Positions 54,179-64,000 of a stretch of 64,000 nt of DNA are shown in pieces. The stretch is from an uncultured Saprospiraceae bacterium (GTDB lineage: Bacteria; Bacteroidota; Bacteroidia; Chitinophagales; Saprospiraceae): assembly GCA_937942435.1 (NCBI GenBank), contig CALDEM010000056.1:1-64000 (forward strand), given 5' to 3'. Every line of letters begins with the position of its first letter. Position 1 is the stretch's first letter. The notes below the pieces were generated by a model that saw only the letters and a program-made list of their open reading frames with translations, made no database searches and was not told the origin of the DNA. The position numbers and the translations under genes were made by a program.

Positions 54179-56146
54179 ATGAAAAGCTATTGGAATAATA
54201 AGGAAGCTAAGAAGTGTGGTCGTGATCTTTTGAAGATGCGTGTTTATACTTCTCGTTTGTTAGGTAAAGAAGAGGACTTGGTTCTTCATGGTGGAGGAAA
54301 CACTTCTGTGAAAATCAAGAAAAGGAACATCTTTGGTAAGACCGAAGAGGTTCTGTATGTAAAGGGTAGTGGTTGGGATCTTGCTACGATCGAGGCGCCT
54401 GGTTTTGCACCTGTCAAGCTATCAGCGCTTCATGATCTTGTCATGTTGGATAAGCTGAGTGATATGGATATGGTGAAGTATCAACGTATGGCGATGACAG
54501 ATCCTAATGCTCCTAATCCTTCTGTAGAGGCCATCTTGCATGGTATCATCCCTTATCGATTTGTAGATCATACACATGCTGATGCTGTAGTGGTCATCAC
54601 CAATACTGACGGAGGAAGAGAGCGCATCGAAAAGATCTATGGCAAGAACATGCTGATCGTCCCGTACGTGATGCCTGGATTTATTTTGGCCAAGACCATC
54701 TATGAGATGACGCAAGGGATAGACTGGGATAGCTTGGATGGGATGATTTTGCTCAATCATGGAGTCTTTACTTTTGATCATGATGCCAAGAAGAGTTATG
54801 AGAAAATGATTGCGATCGTGTCTCGTGCTGAGGATTACTTAAACAAGCAAAAAGCTGCAGAAACCAAAGGGACAAAATCAAAAAAGATAGATGGACTTCA
54901 ATTGGCTAAAATTAGAAAGAGAGTTTCAGAGGCATGGGGCAAGCCAGTACTTTCTAAATTGAATAATGAACCTGCTTCAATCGGTTTTAGTAATCTAAAG
55001 ACGGCGCGGAAGATCACGGGTAGAGGTCCTATGACGCCTGATCACATCATCAGAACAAAGCGTGTCCCTGTTTATCTGACGAGAAATCATGAAAAGAGTA
55101 TAACTGATTTTCAAGATGCTTATAAAGATTATTTTAAAAGATATAATCGCGGAGAACAAATGTTGGATACCGCTCCTCGGTGGGGAGTACTTCCTGGTTT
55201 AGGTACTTTGTCATTTGGCAATAGCGTAAAAGCGGTCAAGATTATAGAAGACATTACTAGACATACCAAGAAGGCCATCGCCCAAGCTGAAAAACTAGGT
55301 GGCTGGAAAGCACTTGGTAAGAAGGACTTGTTTGAGATGGAGTATTGGAGTCTTGAGCAAGCGAAATTGAAAAAAGCTGGAAGTTCAAAACCTATGCAAG
55401 GCAAAGTTGCTTTGGTAACAGGAGCTGCCAGCGGAATCGGAAAGGCGTGTGTTGAACAATTGGTCGCAGAAGGAGCAGTTGTTGCCGCTTTAGATATAGA
55501 TAAGAAAGTGCTGTCATGTTTCTCGCAAAAAGAGGTGTTGGGATTACAATGTGATATAACCAAGATGAAGCAAGTCGCTTCGTGCATCGAACAGACTATA
55601 ATGCAATTTGGAGGGTTGGATATGTTAGTGACTAACGCTGGTATCTTTCCAAAGAGCGCTAAGATCGCTGATATGTCTGATGCTGTTTGGTCAAAGAGCA
55701 TGATGCTCAATGTCACAAGTCATCAACAGTTACTTCAATTATGCATACCATACCTCGAATTAGGCATCGACCCTGCAGTTGTTATCATTGGATCTAAAAA
55801 TGTACCTGCACCTGGGCCAGGCGCATCCGCTTACTCAGTAGCAAAAGCAGGACTTACACAACTGGGAAGAGTAGCTGCTCTTGAACTCGGTAGTCAAGGC
55901 ATCAGAGTCAATACACTCCATCCCAACGCAGTATACGATACAGGCATCTGGACAGAAACTGTGCTTCAGGCGCGCGCTAAGCACTATGGCCTAACTGTCC
56001 AAGAGTATAAGACTAATAATGTCCTTAGAACAGAAGTAAGCTCTAAGGATGTAGCACAACTAACAGTTGCGATGTTGGGGCCATTGTTTTCTAAAGTCAC
56101 AGGCGCACAGCTTCCGATCGATGGTGGTAACGATAGAGTGATATAA
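54179..56146 (+). CDS. bifunctional class II aldolase / short-chain dehydrogenase
   Basis: 655 residues. The N-terminal half is a class II aldolase/adducin domain with HGGGNTSVKI, the metal-site HTHADAVVVI and NHGVFTFDHDA. From about residue 408 an SDR domain begins: LVTGAASGIGK cofactor loop, VTNAGIFP, and the catalytic IIGSKN...YSVAKAG. The arrangement is that of the bifunctional rhamnulose-1-phosphate aldolase/alcohol dehydrogenase type (RhaD/RhaE-like family), which cleaves a deoxy-sugar-type phosphate and oxidises or reduces the aldehyde. Exact substrate is open. Genes 11 bp upstream and 131 bp downstream are on the same strand. Confidence 0.85.
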   Translation: MKSYWNNKEAKKCGRDLLKMRVYTSRLLGKEEDLVLHGGGNTSVKIKKRNIFGKTEEVLYVKGSGWDLATIEAPGFAPVKLSALHDLVMLDKLSDMDMVKYQRMAMTDPNAPNPSVEAILHGIIPYRFVDHTHADAVVVITNTDGGRERIEKIYGKNMLIVPYVMPGFILAKTIYEMTQGIDWDSLDGMILLNHGVFTFDHDAKKSYEKMIAIVSRAEDYLNKQKAAETKGTKSKKIDGLQLAKIRKRVSEAWGKPVLSKLNNEPASIGFSNLKTARKITGRGPMTPDHIIRTKRVPVYLTRNHEKSITDFQDAYKDYFKRYNRGEQMLDTAPRWGVLPGLGTLSFGNSVKAVKIIEDITRHTKKAIAQAEKLGGWKALGKKDLFEMEYWSLEQAKLKKAGSSKPMQGKVALVTGAASGIGKACVEQLVAEGAVVAALDIDKKVLSCFSQKEVLGLQCDITKMKQVASCIEQTIMQFGGLDMLVTNAGIFPKSAKIADMSDAVWSKSMMLNVTSHQQLLQLCIPYLELGIDPAVVIIGSKNVPAPGPGASAYSVAKAGLTQLGRVAALELGSQGIRVNTLHPNAVYDTGIWTETVLQARAKHYGLTVQEYKTNNVLRTEVSSKDVAQLTVAMLGPLFSKVTGAQLPIDGGNDRVI

Positions 56147-56277
56147 CATGTGTCATCCCACTGTCGCAGGTCTTTTAAAATAATTACGCTCTACAAATTC
56201 TCTCGTATACCTGATATCTCTTACTTTAATCATGAGATTGTTCTTTGAAGAACATTTCTGTAAAGGATAGAAGAGAT

Positions 56278-57150
56278 ATGATCGTAAAACACACCTCTCG
56301 TGAAGAGATACTGGGTAAGTTAAATAAGAAAAGAGAAGATAGAATCCCAATCATGATAGCAAGTGCCGGCAGTGGACTGGTAGCACAGCTACTTGAGAAA
56401 GCAGGTGTCGACTGTGTCAATACATTCTCAGGAGCTCGGCTACGTGCCAATGGTATGGGCACTATGTCTATGATGTGGCCCATCTTGGATTCTAATAAGC
56501 AGACGCTTGACTATACAAGAGAAGATATCATGCCAGCGATGAAAGGTGATTCTTTCATCTGTGCTTGTCTTAACGCTAATGATCCCCTTAAGGATATGCG
56601 TATGGTTTTACAACAATGCAAAGACATGGGTGTGTACTCTGCTTCTAACATTGGTCCGTCCATAACTTATGTAGATAGAGATAGTGAGATCTATAAAGTG
56701 CTCAATAAGAGTGGCATCACGATCGATCATGAGATCGAAATGTTGAAGCTTGCCAAAGAGATGGACATGGTATCGGTTGGACTATCATTTACGATAGAAG
56801 ATAGTATCCGCATCATGGAAGAAGCAAAGCCTGATATATTTTGTTTTCATTGCGGGACGACGCAAGGAGGTCTCAAGGGATATGATTCTGGGGAGAAGAT
56901 TGAGCAAGCTGCTATAAGGATTGAAGAGGCTAACACAATATTGAGACCGTTGAGTCCGGATACCATCATGGTGGCACATGGCTCGGCGATGGTTAACCCT
57001 CCTGACTTTCAGTATGTACTTGATAACACAACATGCGATGGTTTTTGGACGGGGTCCTCAACCGAGCGCATCCCTATCGAAAAGGCAGTTTTAGGAACTG
57101 CACAAGAGTTTACTGCACTTAGGTTTCCGGATAGTCCAAAACAGTCTTAG
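56278..57150 (+). CDS. phosphoenolpyruvate hydrolase-family TIM-barrel protein (Tm-1 C-terminal-like)
   Basis: 290 residues from ATG 56278 (a TTG at 56245 would add 11 residues). It belongs to the PEP-hydrolase-like TIM barrels: MIASAGSGLVAQLLEKAG, NTFSGARLRANGMGTMSMM, GVYSASNIGPSITYVD and FCFHCGTTQGGLKGYDSGEK are recognisable. The family's biochemical role is poorly defined. The next gene, 18 bp downstream, is the UPF0261 partner. Together they equal the two parts of the plant antiviral protein Tm-1. Confidence 0.85.
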   Translation: MIVKHTSREEILGKLNKKREDRIPIMIASAGSGLVAQLLEKAGVDCVNTFSGARLRANGMGTMSMMWPILDSNKQTLDYTREDIMPAMKGDSFICACLNANDPLKDMRMVLQQCKDMGVYSASNIGPSITYVDRDSEIYKVLNKSGITIDHEIEMLKLAKEMDMVSVGLSFTIEDSIRIMEEAKPDIFCFHCGTTQGGLKGYDSGEKIEQAAIRIEEANTILRPLSPDTIMVAHGSAMVNPPDFQYVLDNTTCDGFWTGSSTERIPIEKAVLGTAQEFTALRFPDSPKQS

Positions 57151-57168
57151 TACTACAAAATCAACAAT

Positions 57169-58395
57169 ATGTCTAAGACTATCGCACTCCTCGTCACCCT
57201 CGATACTAAAGATCAAGAAGCTGGTTATCTCATAGAACAGATCAGAACTGCTGGGCATGAAGCCATGCTGCTTGATATAGGTGTGGTGGGCAAACCAGGG
57301 ATAGAAGCATCTTACTCACGTGAGCAAGTAGCAGAAGCTGGAGGGAGGTCATTTGCTGATTTGATGATCAAACCAACTCGTGAAGAGGCAGGCCCAGTGA
57401 TGGTCAAAGGTTGTATCAACATCTTGCTCCCTATGATCATGAACGACGAAGTGCACGCTGTCTTGGGGTTGGGTGGGACGCAGGGTACTTCAAGTTGCTG
57501 TGATATCATGCAAGCGCTTCCATATGGGTTACCGAAGATCATGGTGTCGACGATGGCTTCTGGCGATACTTCAGGCTTTGTGGGTATCAAGGATATCACG
57601 ATGATGTTTTCGGTGAGTGACATTTTAAAGCTCAACCCGTTTACACGGAAAATATTGGCTAATGCTGCAGCAGCTGCTTGCGGTATGGCGACAGTCTCTC
57701 AACAATTTAAAGTTGAAAAAAGTGATAAACCACTGATAGGAATGTCTAATCTCGGTGTGCTGACCAACGGAGCGATGCACGCCATCCAATATATAGAATC
57801 TAAGGGCTACGAAGTCATTGTATTTCACGCTGTGGGATCAGGTGGCCAAGCCATGGAGCAGATGATGAAAGAAGGTATCATCGGTGCGGTCTTTGACTAT
57901 GCCATGGGAGAGATAGCAGATGATGTGTGGAGTGTTCTGCGCGCAGGTGGTCCAGAAAGATTGACTGTGGCAGGGAAGCTGGGACTGCCGCAAGTGCTAT
58001 GTCCAGGCGGTGCGGAACACTTGGGTATACTTGTCTCACCTAATGAGGTACCAGAAGAATATAAAAACCACGACTATGTCTTTCATAGTCCAGTTGTGTT
58101 CGTACCCCGGTTAAATAAAGATGAGATTGTAAGAGTTGCAAAGAGTATCTGTGATCGACTGCAACATACGACCGGTCGAGCCAAATTTTTTATACCCCAA
58201 GGTGGCGTAGGTAGATATTCTCATGCGGGCGCTAGTTTATTTGATAAAGAGTCAGACGATGCCTTTTTTAATTATCTGCGCAAACATCTTCCTAAAACTA
58301 TTGAAATCGTAGAGCGGACAGAATATGCAGAGGAGCATAGTTTTGTAGAAGCAGCAGTAGATGATCTAATATCATTAATTGAAAATAGGAATTAG
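57169..58395 (+). CDS. UPF0261/Tm-1-like ATP-binding protein
   Basis: 408 residues. The family is recognised by TIALLVTLDTKDQEAGYL at the N-terminus, GLGGTQGTSSCCDIMQALP, and the very conserved KIMVSTMASGDTSGFVG. It is homologous to the N-terminal half of tomato Tm-1, which binds ATP. Bacterial function is unproven; gene context points to carbohydrate or lactone catabolism. The next gene begins 12 bp later. Confidence 0.9.
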   Translation: MSKTIALLVTLDTKDQEAGYLIEQIRTAGHEAMLLDIGVVGKPGIEASYSREQVAEAGGRSFADLMIKPTREEAGPVMVKGCINILLPMIMNDEVHAVLGLGGTQGTSSCCDIMQALPYGLPKIMVSTMASGDTSGFVGIKDITMMFSVSDILKLNPFTRKILANAAAAACGMATVSQQFKVEKSDKPLIGMSNLGVLTNGAMHAIQYIESKGYEVIVFHAVGSGGQAMEQMMKEGIIGAVFDYAMGEIADDVWSVLRAGGPERLTVAGKLGLPQVLCPGGAEHLGILVSPNEVPEEYKNHDYVFHSPVVFVPRLNKDEIVRVAKSICDRLQHTTGRAKFFIPQGGVGRYSHAGASLFDKESDDAFFNYLRKHLPKTIEIVERTEYAEEHSFVEAAVDDLISLIENRN

Positions 58396-58407
58396 AAAAA
58401 ATAGAGA

Positions 58408-61400
58408 ATGATAATTGTAAATCATGTTCGACGGATAGCACTTTGTTTTGCTGTAATTGTAGTGTTGATTTCTCAAGTAAGTTGCGATACTGCAGAGCCG
58501 CTGGTAACAATTAATGACGGTGATCATGTCATGCTGATCGGTGGCAATATATGTTCTCGAATGATGAACTATGGGCTATTTGAAACTGAGCTGCACTTAA
58601 GGTATCCAGAAAAGAGATTGTATATCCGTAATATGTGCGACGGTGGAGATACACCGGGATTTAGACCGCACTCGGGTCGTAACACACCTTGGGCATTTGA
58701 AGGTGCAGAGGTATATCAAAATGAGTTGGCCAATCCTTCTCGTAGTGACGGACATCTCGAATATCCTGATGAATGGTTAACTAGACATGAAGCTGATGTA
58801 GTCATTGCATTCTTTGGATATAGTGAGTCCTTTGAAGGAGAAGAAGGCTTAGATACATACAAAGAAGAATTAGAAGCTTTTATAAATCATACAAAGGCTC
58901 AAAAATATAATGGGCAGTCAGCGCCACAATTAGTTTTGGTTACTCCAGTGGCTTTTGAAGACTTGTCTGATCAGTATGATTTGCCAGATGGCAAAGAGAT
59001 CAATGCTAACTTAAACATGTATGCCAATGCCATTGCAGAAGTAGCTCAGGCCAATGAAGTGCCAGTGATCAATGCATATGATGCAACGGTTGGTATGATG
59101 TCTGGGTCGAGTAAGCTGACTATCGATGGCTCGCAACTTAATGAAAAAGGCTATGAGCAGTTTTCTAATTTGTTAATCAATCGTCTATATGGGAAAACGG
59201 CTGTGGTTGATGCTTCAAGATCTGCTTCAGTTAAAGAAGCGGTTTTAGAAAAGAATTGGTTTTGGCACAATGATTATAAGTCCCCAAATGGTGTTCATGT
59301 ATTTGGTAGAAGGTATGATCCTTTTGGTCCTGACAACTATCCTTACGAGTTGAAGAAGCTCCGAGAGATGACTGATAATCGTGATCAATCTCTTTGGGCA
59401 ATCGCAAATGGAGAGTCATACGATCTAAAAGCAGCAGATCAAGAAACTACAGAACTTCCTGAAGTAGTGTCAAACTTTGCCACCAGAGAGAATGGAGGAA
59501 ACGGCAACCCAGAGTACCTATATGGACAAGATGCGCTTGACAAAATAAAAGTGGCACCCGGATATAAGATTGAATTATTTGCCTCTGAGCGAGAGTTCGA
59601 AGACTTGGCTAATCCAGTTCAGATCTCTTTTGATAACAAAGGACGGTTGTGGGTTGCTACGATGCCCACTTATCCTCATTGGAAGCCAGGAGATCCAAAA
59701 CCTAATGATAAAATCATCATCCTTGAAGATACTGATGGAGACGGGAAGGCCGATAAACAAACGACATTTGCAGATGGGCTGCATATACCCGTGGGTATAG
59801 AGTTTGCACCCGAAGGGGTCTATGTCTCGCAAGGAACTAACTTGATGTTGTATACGGATACGGATGGAGATGATGTAGCAGATAAGAAAGAGGTGATCAT
59901 GAGTGGTTTTGATGATCATGATACACATCATGTCATCAGTGCTTTTTGCGCGGATCCGTCTGGAGCTTTATATATGGGAGAAGGTGTTTTCCTGCATACA
60001 AATGTTGAAACCTCATATGGTCCTGTACGAGCTACTAATGGTGGATTTTATAGATTTAGTCCACAGCAAAAACGATTAGAAAGGACAGCGCAATTGTCTA
60101 TTCCTAATCCATGGGGTATTGCATTTGATGAATGGGGGCAGCCGATCTTTGCAGAGACTTCTGGGCCAGATGTATTGTGGATGTTGCCGGGTACTGTTAA
60201 GCCGAGATATGGCCAGGCGACGCACAAAGGACGCAACATTATAGAATCTGACCACAGAGTTAGACCGACGTCAGGATTAGAATTTGTTTCGAGTAGACAC
60301 TTTCCAGATGAAATACAAGGTGACTTGTTGATCAACAATACAATTGGTTTTCTTGGGATGAAGCAACATCAATATATGGATGATGGCACAGGTTTTATAA
60401 CAAAGCATCGTCAAGATCTTTTTGTAGGAAGTGATGCTAACTTTAGACCAGTAGATATGGAGTTTGCGCCAGACGGATCATTATATGTCATTGATTGGCA
60501 CAATGTGTTGATCGGTCATATGCAACACAATGCAAGAGATCCGTATAGAGATCATGTGCATGGTCGAGTGTATAGAATCACTTATCCTTCAAGACCTCTG
60601 GTGACTCCAGCAAAGATTGTTGAAGCTACAATACCAGAATTGTTAGACAATCTAAAATTACCAGAATATAGAACGCGATATAGAACCCGTAGAGAGCTTC
60701 GTGGCCGAGATAAAAGTGCGGTACTTTCTAACTTGAAGAGTTGGGTAGCTGATCTAGATAAAGATGCAGAAAGGTATGAGCACCATCTTGTAGAAGCGAT
60801 GTGGGTGACTTGGGGGCTTAATGATGTAGATCAAGATTTAGTTGATCAACTCATGGGCGCTAAAGATTATAGAGCCAGAGCAGCTGCAGCAAGAGTAGCT
60901 AGATATGTAGGGCATCAATTAGAAAATCAAGTTGAGTTATTAGAAAAGGCAGCACTTGATGATGAAGGGCGTGTGCGATTAGAAGCAATAACTGCTGCTT
61001 CTTGGTTGGACAAAAAAGACGGCTTGAAGATCCTCAATGCTGCGGCTACCAAACCGATGGATGACTGGATCATCAATGCTCATTTGACGGCAGTCTCACA
61101 CCTCAATGGGGAAAATGTAAAACGAACGAAAAAGAAAGAACTCATGTCCAATCATCTGGAAGGTAAAGAGTGGGAGCTATATGAAAAGGGATTTGGGATC
61201 TACCATAAAGATGGATACTGTGGGACCTGTCACCAGGGAGATGGCAAAGGCTTAGTGGCTTCTGGTTTTCCACCATTGGCAGGAACAAAGTGGGTGCTTG
61301 GAGATGAAGAGCGTTTGATCAAGTTGAGTTTGAAAGGGCTATATGGGCCCATCAAAGTTTTAGATAAGGACTATCCAGGGCAGGTACCGATGACGCCATT

Positions 61401-61575
61401 TGAAGGATTGCTTAACGATGAAGACTTGGCAGCGGTGCTGACTTATGTCCGTAATGATTGGAAGAACAAAGCCCCTGTTATAACACCTGAAGCCGTTGCT
61501 AAGGTGAGGGCCAACATAGCTGATAAAAAAGGATTCTATGCGCCGGAAGAACTACTCAAGCAGCATCCTTTGTAG
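58408..61575 (+). CDS. SGNH-hydrolase / PVC-type propeller / HEAT / cytochrome c fusion protein
   Basis: 1055 residues with a lipoprotein-like signal (VLISQVSC). In order: an SGNH/GDSL-like domain (about 30-275, [19 protein letters not shown] and [15 protein letters not shown]), a PVC-type membrane-bound dehydrogenase beta-propeller (about 380-720, [20 protein letters not shown] to [11 protein letters not shown]), HEAT-like helical repeats (735-905) and a C-terminal cytochrome c with haem-binding CGTCH near residue 938 and a probable axial Met in VPMTPFEG. Such proteins are common in Planctomycetota-type carbohydrate gene clusters and also occur in Bacteroidota. It probably oxidises a sugar or polyol at the membrane; the substrate is unknown. 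Confidence 0.88.
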   Translation: MIIVNHVRRIALCFAVIVVLISQVSCDTAEPLVTINDGDHVMLIGGNICSRMMNYGLFETELHLRYPEKRLYIRNMCDGGDTPGFRPHSGRNTPWAFEGAEVYQNELANPSRSDGHLEYPDEWLTRHEADVVIAFFGYSESFEGEEGLDTYKEELEAFINHTKAQKYNGQSAPQLVLVTPVAFEDLSDQYDLPDGKEINANLNMYANAIAEVAQANEVPVINAYDATVGMMSGSSKLTIDGSQLNEKGYEQFSNLLINRLYGKTAVVDASRSASVKEAVLEKNWFWHNDYKSPNGVHVFGRRYDPFGPDNYPYELKKLREMTDNRDQSLWAIANGESYDLKAADQETTELPEVVSNFATRENGGNGNPEYLYGQDALDKIKVAPGYKIELFASEREFEDLANPVQISFDNKGRLWVATMPTYPHWKPGDPKPNDKIIILEDTDGDGKADKQTTFADGLHIPVGIEFAPEGVYVSQGTNLMLYTDTDGDDVADKKEVIMSGFDDHDTHHVISAFCADPSGALYMGEGVFLHTNVETSYGPVRATNGGFYRFSPQQKRLERTAQLSIPNPWGIAFDEWGQPIFAETSGPDVLWMLPGTVKPRYGQATHKGRNIIESDHRVRPTSGLEFVSSRHFPDEIQGDLLINNTIGFLGMKQHQYMDDGTGFITKHRQDLFVGSDANFRPVDMEFAPDGSLYVIDWHNVLIGHMQHNARDPYRDHVHGRVYRITYPSRPLVTPAKIVEATIPELLDNLKLPEYRTRYRTRRELRGRDKSAVLSNLKSWVADLDKDAERYEHHLVEAMWVTWGLNDVDQDLVDQLMGAKDYRARAAAARVARYVGHQLENQVELLEKAALDDEGRVRLEAITAASWLDKKDGLKILNAAATKPMDDWIINAHLTAVSHLNGENVKRTKKKELMSNHLEGKEWELYEKGFGIYHKDGYCGTCHQGDGKGLVASGFPPLAGTKWVLGDEERLIKLSLKGLYGPIKVLDKDYPGQVPMTPFEGLLNDEDLAAVLTYVRNDWKNKAPVITPEAVAKVRANIADKKGFYAPEELLKQHPL

Positions 61576-61637
61576 TTCTTGAATTGGTTGGTATCAGATT
61601 ATTTCCGATATTCAGATATCAATATAAACTAACCATC

Positions 61638-62369
61638 ATGAGAAGATCTATATTATCTGTATTAGCGATAGTCGCTGGTTTTTCAACCTTTGTACATGGT
61701 CAGATAACGGACCCAGTCGCAACAGAGATATGGGAGCCAGAACCCCGCGTCGTAACACCTGGTGCTTCTCAAGCTCCTCCATCAGATGCAATCGTACTGC
61801 TGGGTGATAATCTCGATGCTTGGAGACACAAAGACGGCAGTGCTCTTAACTGGACGATAGAGGACGGAGTGATGACTGTTAAGCCGGGTACTGGAGATAT
61901 ATTTACAAAAGAAAAGTTTGCTGATTGTCAACTACACATAGAGTGGAGAGCACCTGTCGTCGTAAAAAGTGAAGGACAGGGTAGAGGCAACAGCGGCGTC
62001 TTTTTGCAAGATAGATACGAAGTACAAGTCTTAGATAGCTATCAAAACAGAACTTACTCTAATGGGCAGGCCGGATCGATCTATAAGCAAACTATGCCAT
62101 TGGTCAATGCGATGAGCCCTCCAGGGCAATGGAACACCTATGACATCATCTTTAAAGCTCCAAGGTTTAATGATGATGGTATCAAAGTAGCGTCAGCTTT
62201 TGTAACAGTGATACATAATGGCGTGGTGATACAGAATCACACTGAGATCAGAGGGACAACACCTTATATCGGCCTACCTAAAAACCCTGCACATGGAGAT
62301 GATGTGATACATCTACAAGACCATGGAAATCTTGTGAGTTATAGAAATATCTGGATTAGAAAATTATAA
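61638..62369 (+). CDS. DUF1080 (3-keto-disaccharide hydrolase-type) secreted protein
   Basis: 243 residues from the ATG at 61638; an in-frame GTG upstream (61584) lacks a signal. Signal peptide ends near VHGQ. The single concanavalin-like domain is DUF1080: [37 protein letters not shown] and YNGQ-like [10 protein letters not shown]. Known members hydrolyse 3-keto-glycosides or bind glycans. It pairs functionally with the sulfatase that follows 2 bp later. Confidence 0.92.
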   Translation: MRRSILSVLAIVAGFSTFVHGQITDPVATEIWEPEPRVVTPGASQAPPSDAIVLLGDNLDAWRHKDGSALNWTIEDGVMTVKPGTGDIFTKEKFADCQLHIEWRAPVVVKSEGQGRGNSGVFLQDRYEVQVLDSYQNRTYSNGQAGSIYKQTMPLVNAMSPPGQWNTYDIIFKAPRFNDDGIKVASAFVTVIHNGVVIQNHTEIRGTTPYIGLPKNPAHGDDVIHLQDHGNLVSYRNIWIRKL

Positions 62370-62371
62370 AA

Positions 62372-63856
62372 GTGAGCCGCTTTAAAGAGTTGACTTTTTA
62401 CTTCCTGATTACAATCAGTCTGCTAACTGCGTGTCAAGCTACCAACCCTAGGGTGGTTCTTGATGAAGGTCCGCTGCTCAAAAGTAAAATGGAGCAAACC
62501 AATGAGCGACCACCCAATATTATAATCATCTTTACGGATGATCTGGGTTATGGAGATCTCGGATGCTACGGACATCCAACCATTAAGACTCCAGAATTGG
62601 ATAAGATGGCTGCAGAAGGTATGAAGTTTACTCAGTTTTATTCTGGGGCCTCGGTCTGTACTCCAAGTCGTGCTGCGCTGTTGACAGGGCGTTTGCCGAT
62701 CCGATTTGGTATGGCTTCTAATCGTTGGCGAGTGCTTTTTCCATTTTCTAAAAGTGGATTGCCTCAAGAAGAGATTACAATTGCAGAAGCGCTTAAGGAA
62801 GAAGGTTATGCAACAGGTATGTTTGGAAAATGGCACTTGGGTCACTTAGAAGAATATCTTCCTTTACAACATGGTTTTGATGAGTACTACGGTATTCCTT
62901 ATTCTAATGACATGAGCCCTAACGAGGCTTGGGAGGTGGCCAAGAGCTATCCCGCGCTGCCCTTGATCGAGCAAAACAAAGTTATAGCCGAAGAGCCAGA
63001 TCAACGATATCTGACGAAGTCTTATACAGATCGAGCGGTCAAATTTATAGAAAAGAATAAAGAAGATCCTTTCTTTCTTTACTTCCCTCATACGTTTCCT
63101 CATGTACCATTATTTGCCAATCCTGACTTTGATGGAAAAAGTGAGAGGGGCTTATATGGAGATGTGGTGGAAGAGATAGATTGGAGTGTTGGGCAGATAC
63201 TGTCTACTTTGAAAAAACTCAAGCTGGATGACAATACCATGGTTGTCTTCACAAGTGATAATGGTCCATGGCTTACAGAAGGAGATGAAGGAGGGTCTGC
63301 TGGACTATTGCACCAAGGTAAGGGATCGACCTTTGAGGGAGGTATGAGAGAACCAGCTATATTTTGGTGGCCGGGACAGATAGATGCAGGTGTGACTTCT
63401 GCGGAGTTGGCTACAACTATGGATCTTTATGTTACTTCTCTGAAACTCGCTGGCGCAAATGTACCAATGGATAGACCACTGGATGGTGTGGATATGACCG
63501 AAGTCTTACTGCACAAGGAGGCATCTGTAAGAGATGAAATAATTTACTATTTGGGATCAGAGTTATTTGCGATTAGAAAAGGAGATTGGAAGATTCATTA
63601 TAAAACACTAAACCCTTATATCGGAGAGCAAGCACAAGCGCATGATCCACCGTTGCTTTATAATCTCGCTGTTGATCCTTCCGAGAAATATAATCTAGCT
63701 GATAAGCATCCAGATAAAATAGAAGAGTTGAATGATGCTGCGCAATTGCATCTGGCAGGCGTTGAAGCCGTGCCTGATAGACTTGCAGTGATTGATTCTG
63801 TGATGCTAGCGCCATTGATCAAGAGGTGGAGAGAACAAGAAGAGAATAAGAAATAG
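62372..63856 (+). CDS. sulfatase (arylsulfatase type), lipoprotein
   Basis: 494 residues from GTG at 62372. A lipoprotein signal (LLTACQATN) precedes the sulfatase domain with metal-ligand region [17 protein letters not shown]. The formylglycine-site [12 protein letters not shown] has Cys96, the residue converted by the maturase. The other ligand motif is VFTSDNGPW. It should remove sulfate esters from glycans in the periplasm. The gene sits between DUF1080 and a further secreted gene, which fits a glycan-degradation operon. No maturase is seen in this window. Confidence 0.95.
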   Translation: MSRFKELTFYFLITISLLTACQATNPRVVLDEGPLLKSKMEQTNERPPNIIIIFTDDLGYGDLGCYGHPTIKTPELDKMAAEGMKFTQFYSGASVCTPSRAALLTGRLPIRFGMASNRWRVLFPFSKSGLPQEEITIAEALKEEGYATGMFGKWHLGHLEEYLPLQHGFDEYYGIPYSNDMSPNEAWEVAKSYPALPLIEQNKVIAEEPDQRYLTKSYTDRAVKFIEKNKEDPFFLYFPHTFPHVPLFANPDFDGKSERGLYGDVVEEIDWSVGQILSTLKKLKLDDNTMVVFTSDNGPWLTEGDEGGSAGLLHQGKGSTFEGGMREPAIFWWPGQIDAGVTSAELATTMDLYVTSLKLAGANVPMDRPLDGVDMTEVLLHKEASVRDEIIYYLGSELFAIRKGDWKIHYKTLNPYIGEQAQAHDPPLLYNLAVDPSEKYNLADKHPDKIEELNDAAQLHLAGVEAVPDRLAVIDSVMLAPLIKRWREQEENKK

Positions 63857-63901
63857 TAAACTCAGCTCATTTTTATATAAGATACTTCGTAAAGTGAAAC
63901 T

Positions 63902-64000
63902 ATGAAACTCTTTTACGTCATTCTAATTGTGGTTTTCGATATAACCTTTTTGTCTGCACAAGAAGTACCGTTACCGGAGCATCCTAATCCCATCAAGATG
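63902..64000 (+). CDS. start of a secreted protein cut by the right edge
   Basis: 33 codons only: a signal peptide (MKLFYVILIVVFDITFLSAQ) followed by EVPLPEHPNPIKM. The PLPEHPxP start is reminiscent of secreted glycoside hydrolases of the GH2 kind, but this is a guess. It lies 45 bp after the sulfatase in the same direction. Confidence 0.6.
   Translation, partial: MKLFYVILIVVFDITFLSAQEVPLPEHPNPIKM

Overview
The window looks like a chromosomal segment of a Bacteroidota bacterium, probably of the Saprospiria/Lewinella type and probably marine or aquatic. The evidence is: several very large secreted proteins with type IX secretion (T9SS) C-terminal sorting domains, promoter-like TAnnTTTG boxes, little sign of Shine-Dalgarno sequences, a eukaryal/archaeal-type prolyl-tRNA synthetase, DUF6029 and FadL/OmpP1-like outer-membrane proteins, and a moderately AT-rich base composition. 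No prophage, insertion sequence, CRISPR array or rRNA was seen. One tRNA (Leu, anticodon GAG) is present.

Layout. 1-4.1 kb (minus strand): a DUF3604 lipoprotein cut by the left edge, then a tight operon of a thioredoxin-like lipoprotein, a TlpA-type oxidoreductase and a DUF6029 outer-membrane protein. 4.6-5.5 kb: two small His-containing membrane/secreted proteins of unknown role. 5.5-6.5 kb: about 1 kb without a credible gene. 6.65-17.3 kb: housekeeping block with tRNA-Leu, a DJ-1/PfpI protein, dnaE, two thioredoxin-fold proteins, trkA-trkH potassium uptake, a low-molecular-weight tyrosine phosphatase and a CAP-domain protein. 17.7-43.8 kb: a secreted/surface region with three giant T9SS proteins that share a C-terminal cassette (regulatory-like beta domain, dockerin, cohesin-like domain, T9SS signal). 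Between them lie a repeat protein without a T9SS signal, a reprolysin-like metalloprotease, a FadL-like porin flanked by two Ser/Arg-rich secreted paralogues, and proS. 44-53 kb: kynU, an ECF sigma factor overlapping a single-pass-plus-barrel protein, a thrombospondin-type-3/GEVED T9SS protein, an amidohydrolase-SnoaL fusion and a lipoprotein.

53.4-64 kb (plus strand): a probable catabolic operon with an alpha/beta hydrolase, a class II aldolase-SDR fusion, a PEP-hydrolase-family TIM barrel, a UPF0261/Tm-1-like ATP-binding protein, an SGNH-propeller-HEAT-cytochrome c protein, a DUF1080 protein, a sulfatase, and the start of one more secreted protein. The TIM-barrel and UPF0261 genes correspond to the two halves of the tomato antiviral protein Tm-1, whose ancestral bacterial function is not known.

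The most promising undescribed biology is (i) this split-Tm-1 catabolic operon, (ii) dockerin and cohesin-like modules on the same T9SS polypeptide in three paralogues, (iii) the sigma factor paired with a protein that seems to carry both an inner-membrane anchor and an outer-membrane barrel, and (iv) the paired acidic/Ser-Arg-rich secreted proteins around the FadL-like porin. All family calls come from reading motifs; no database search was possible.
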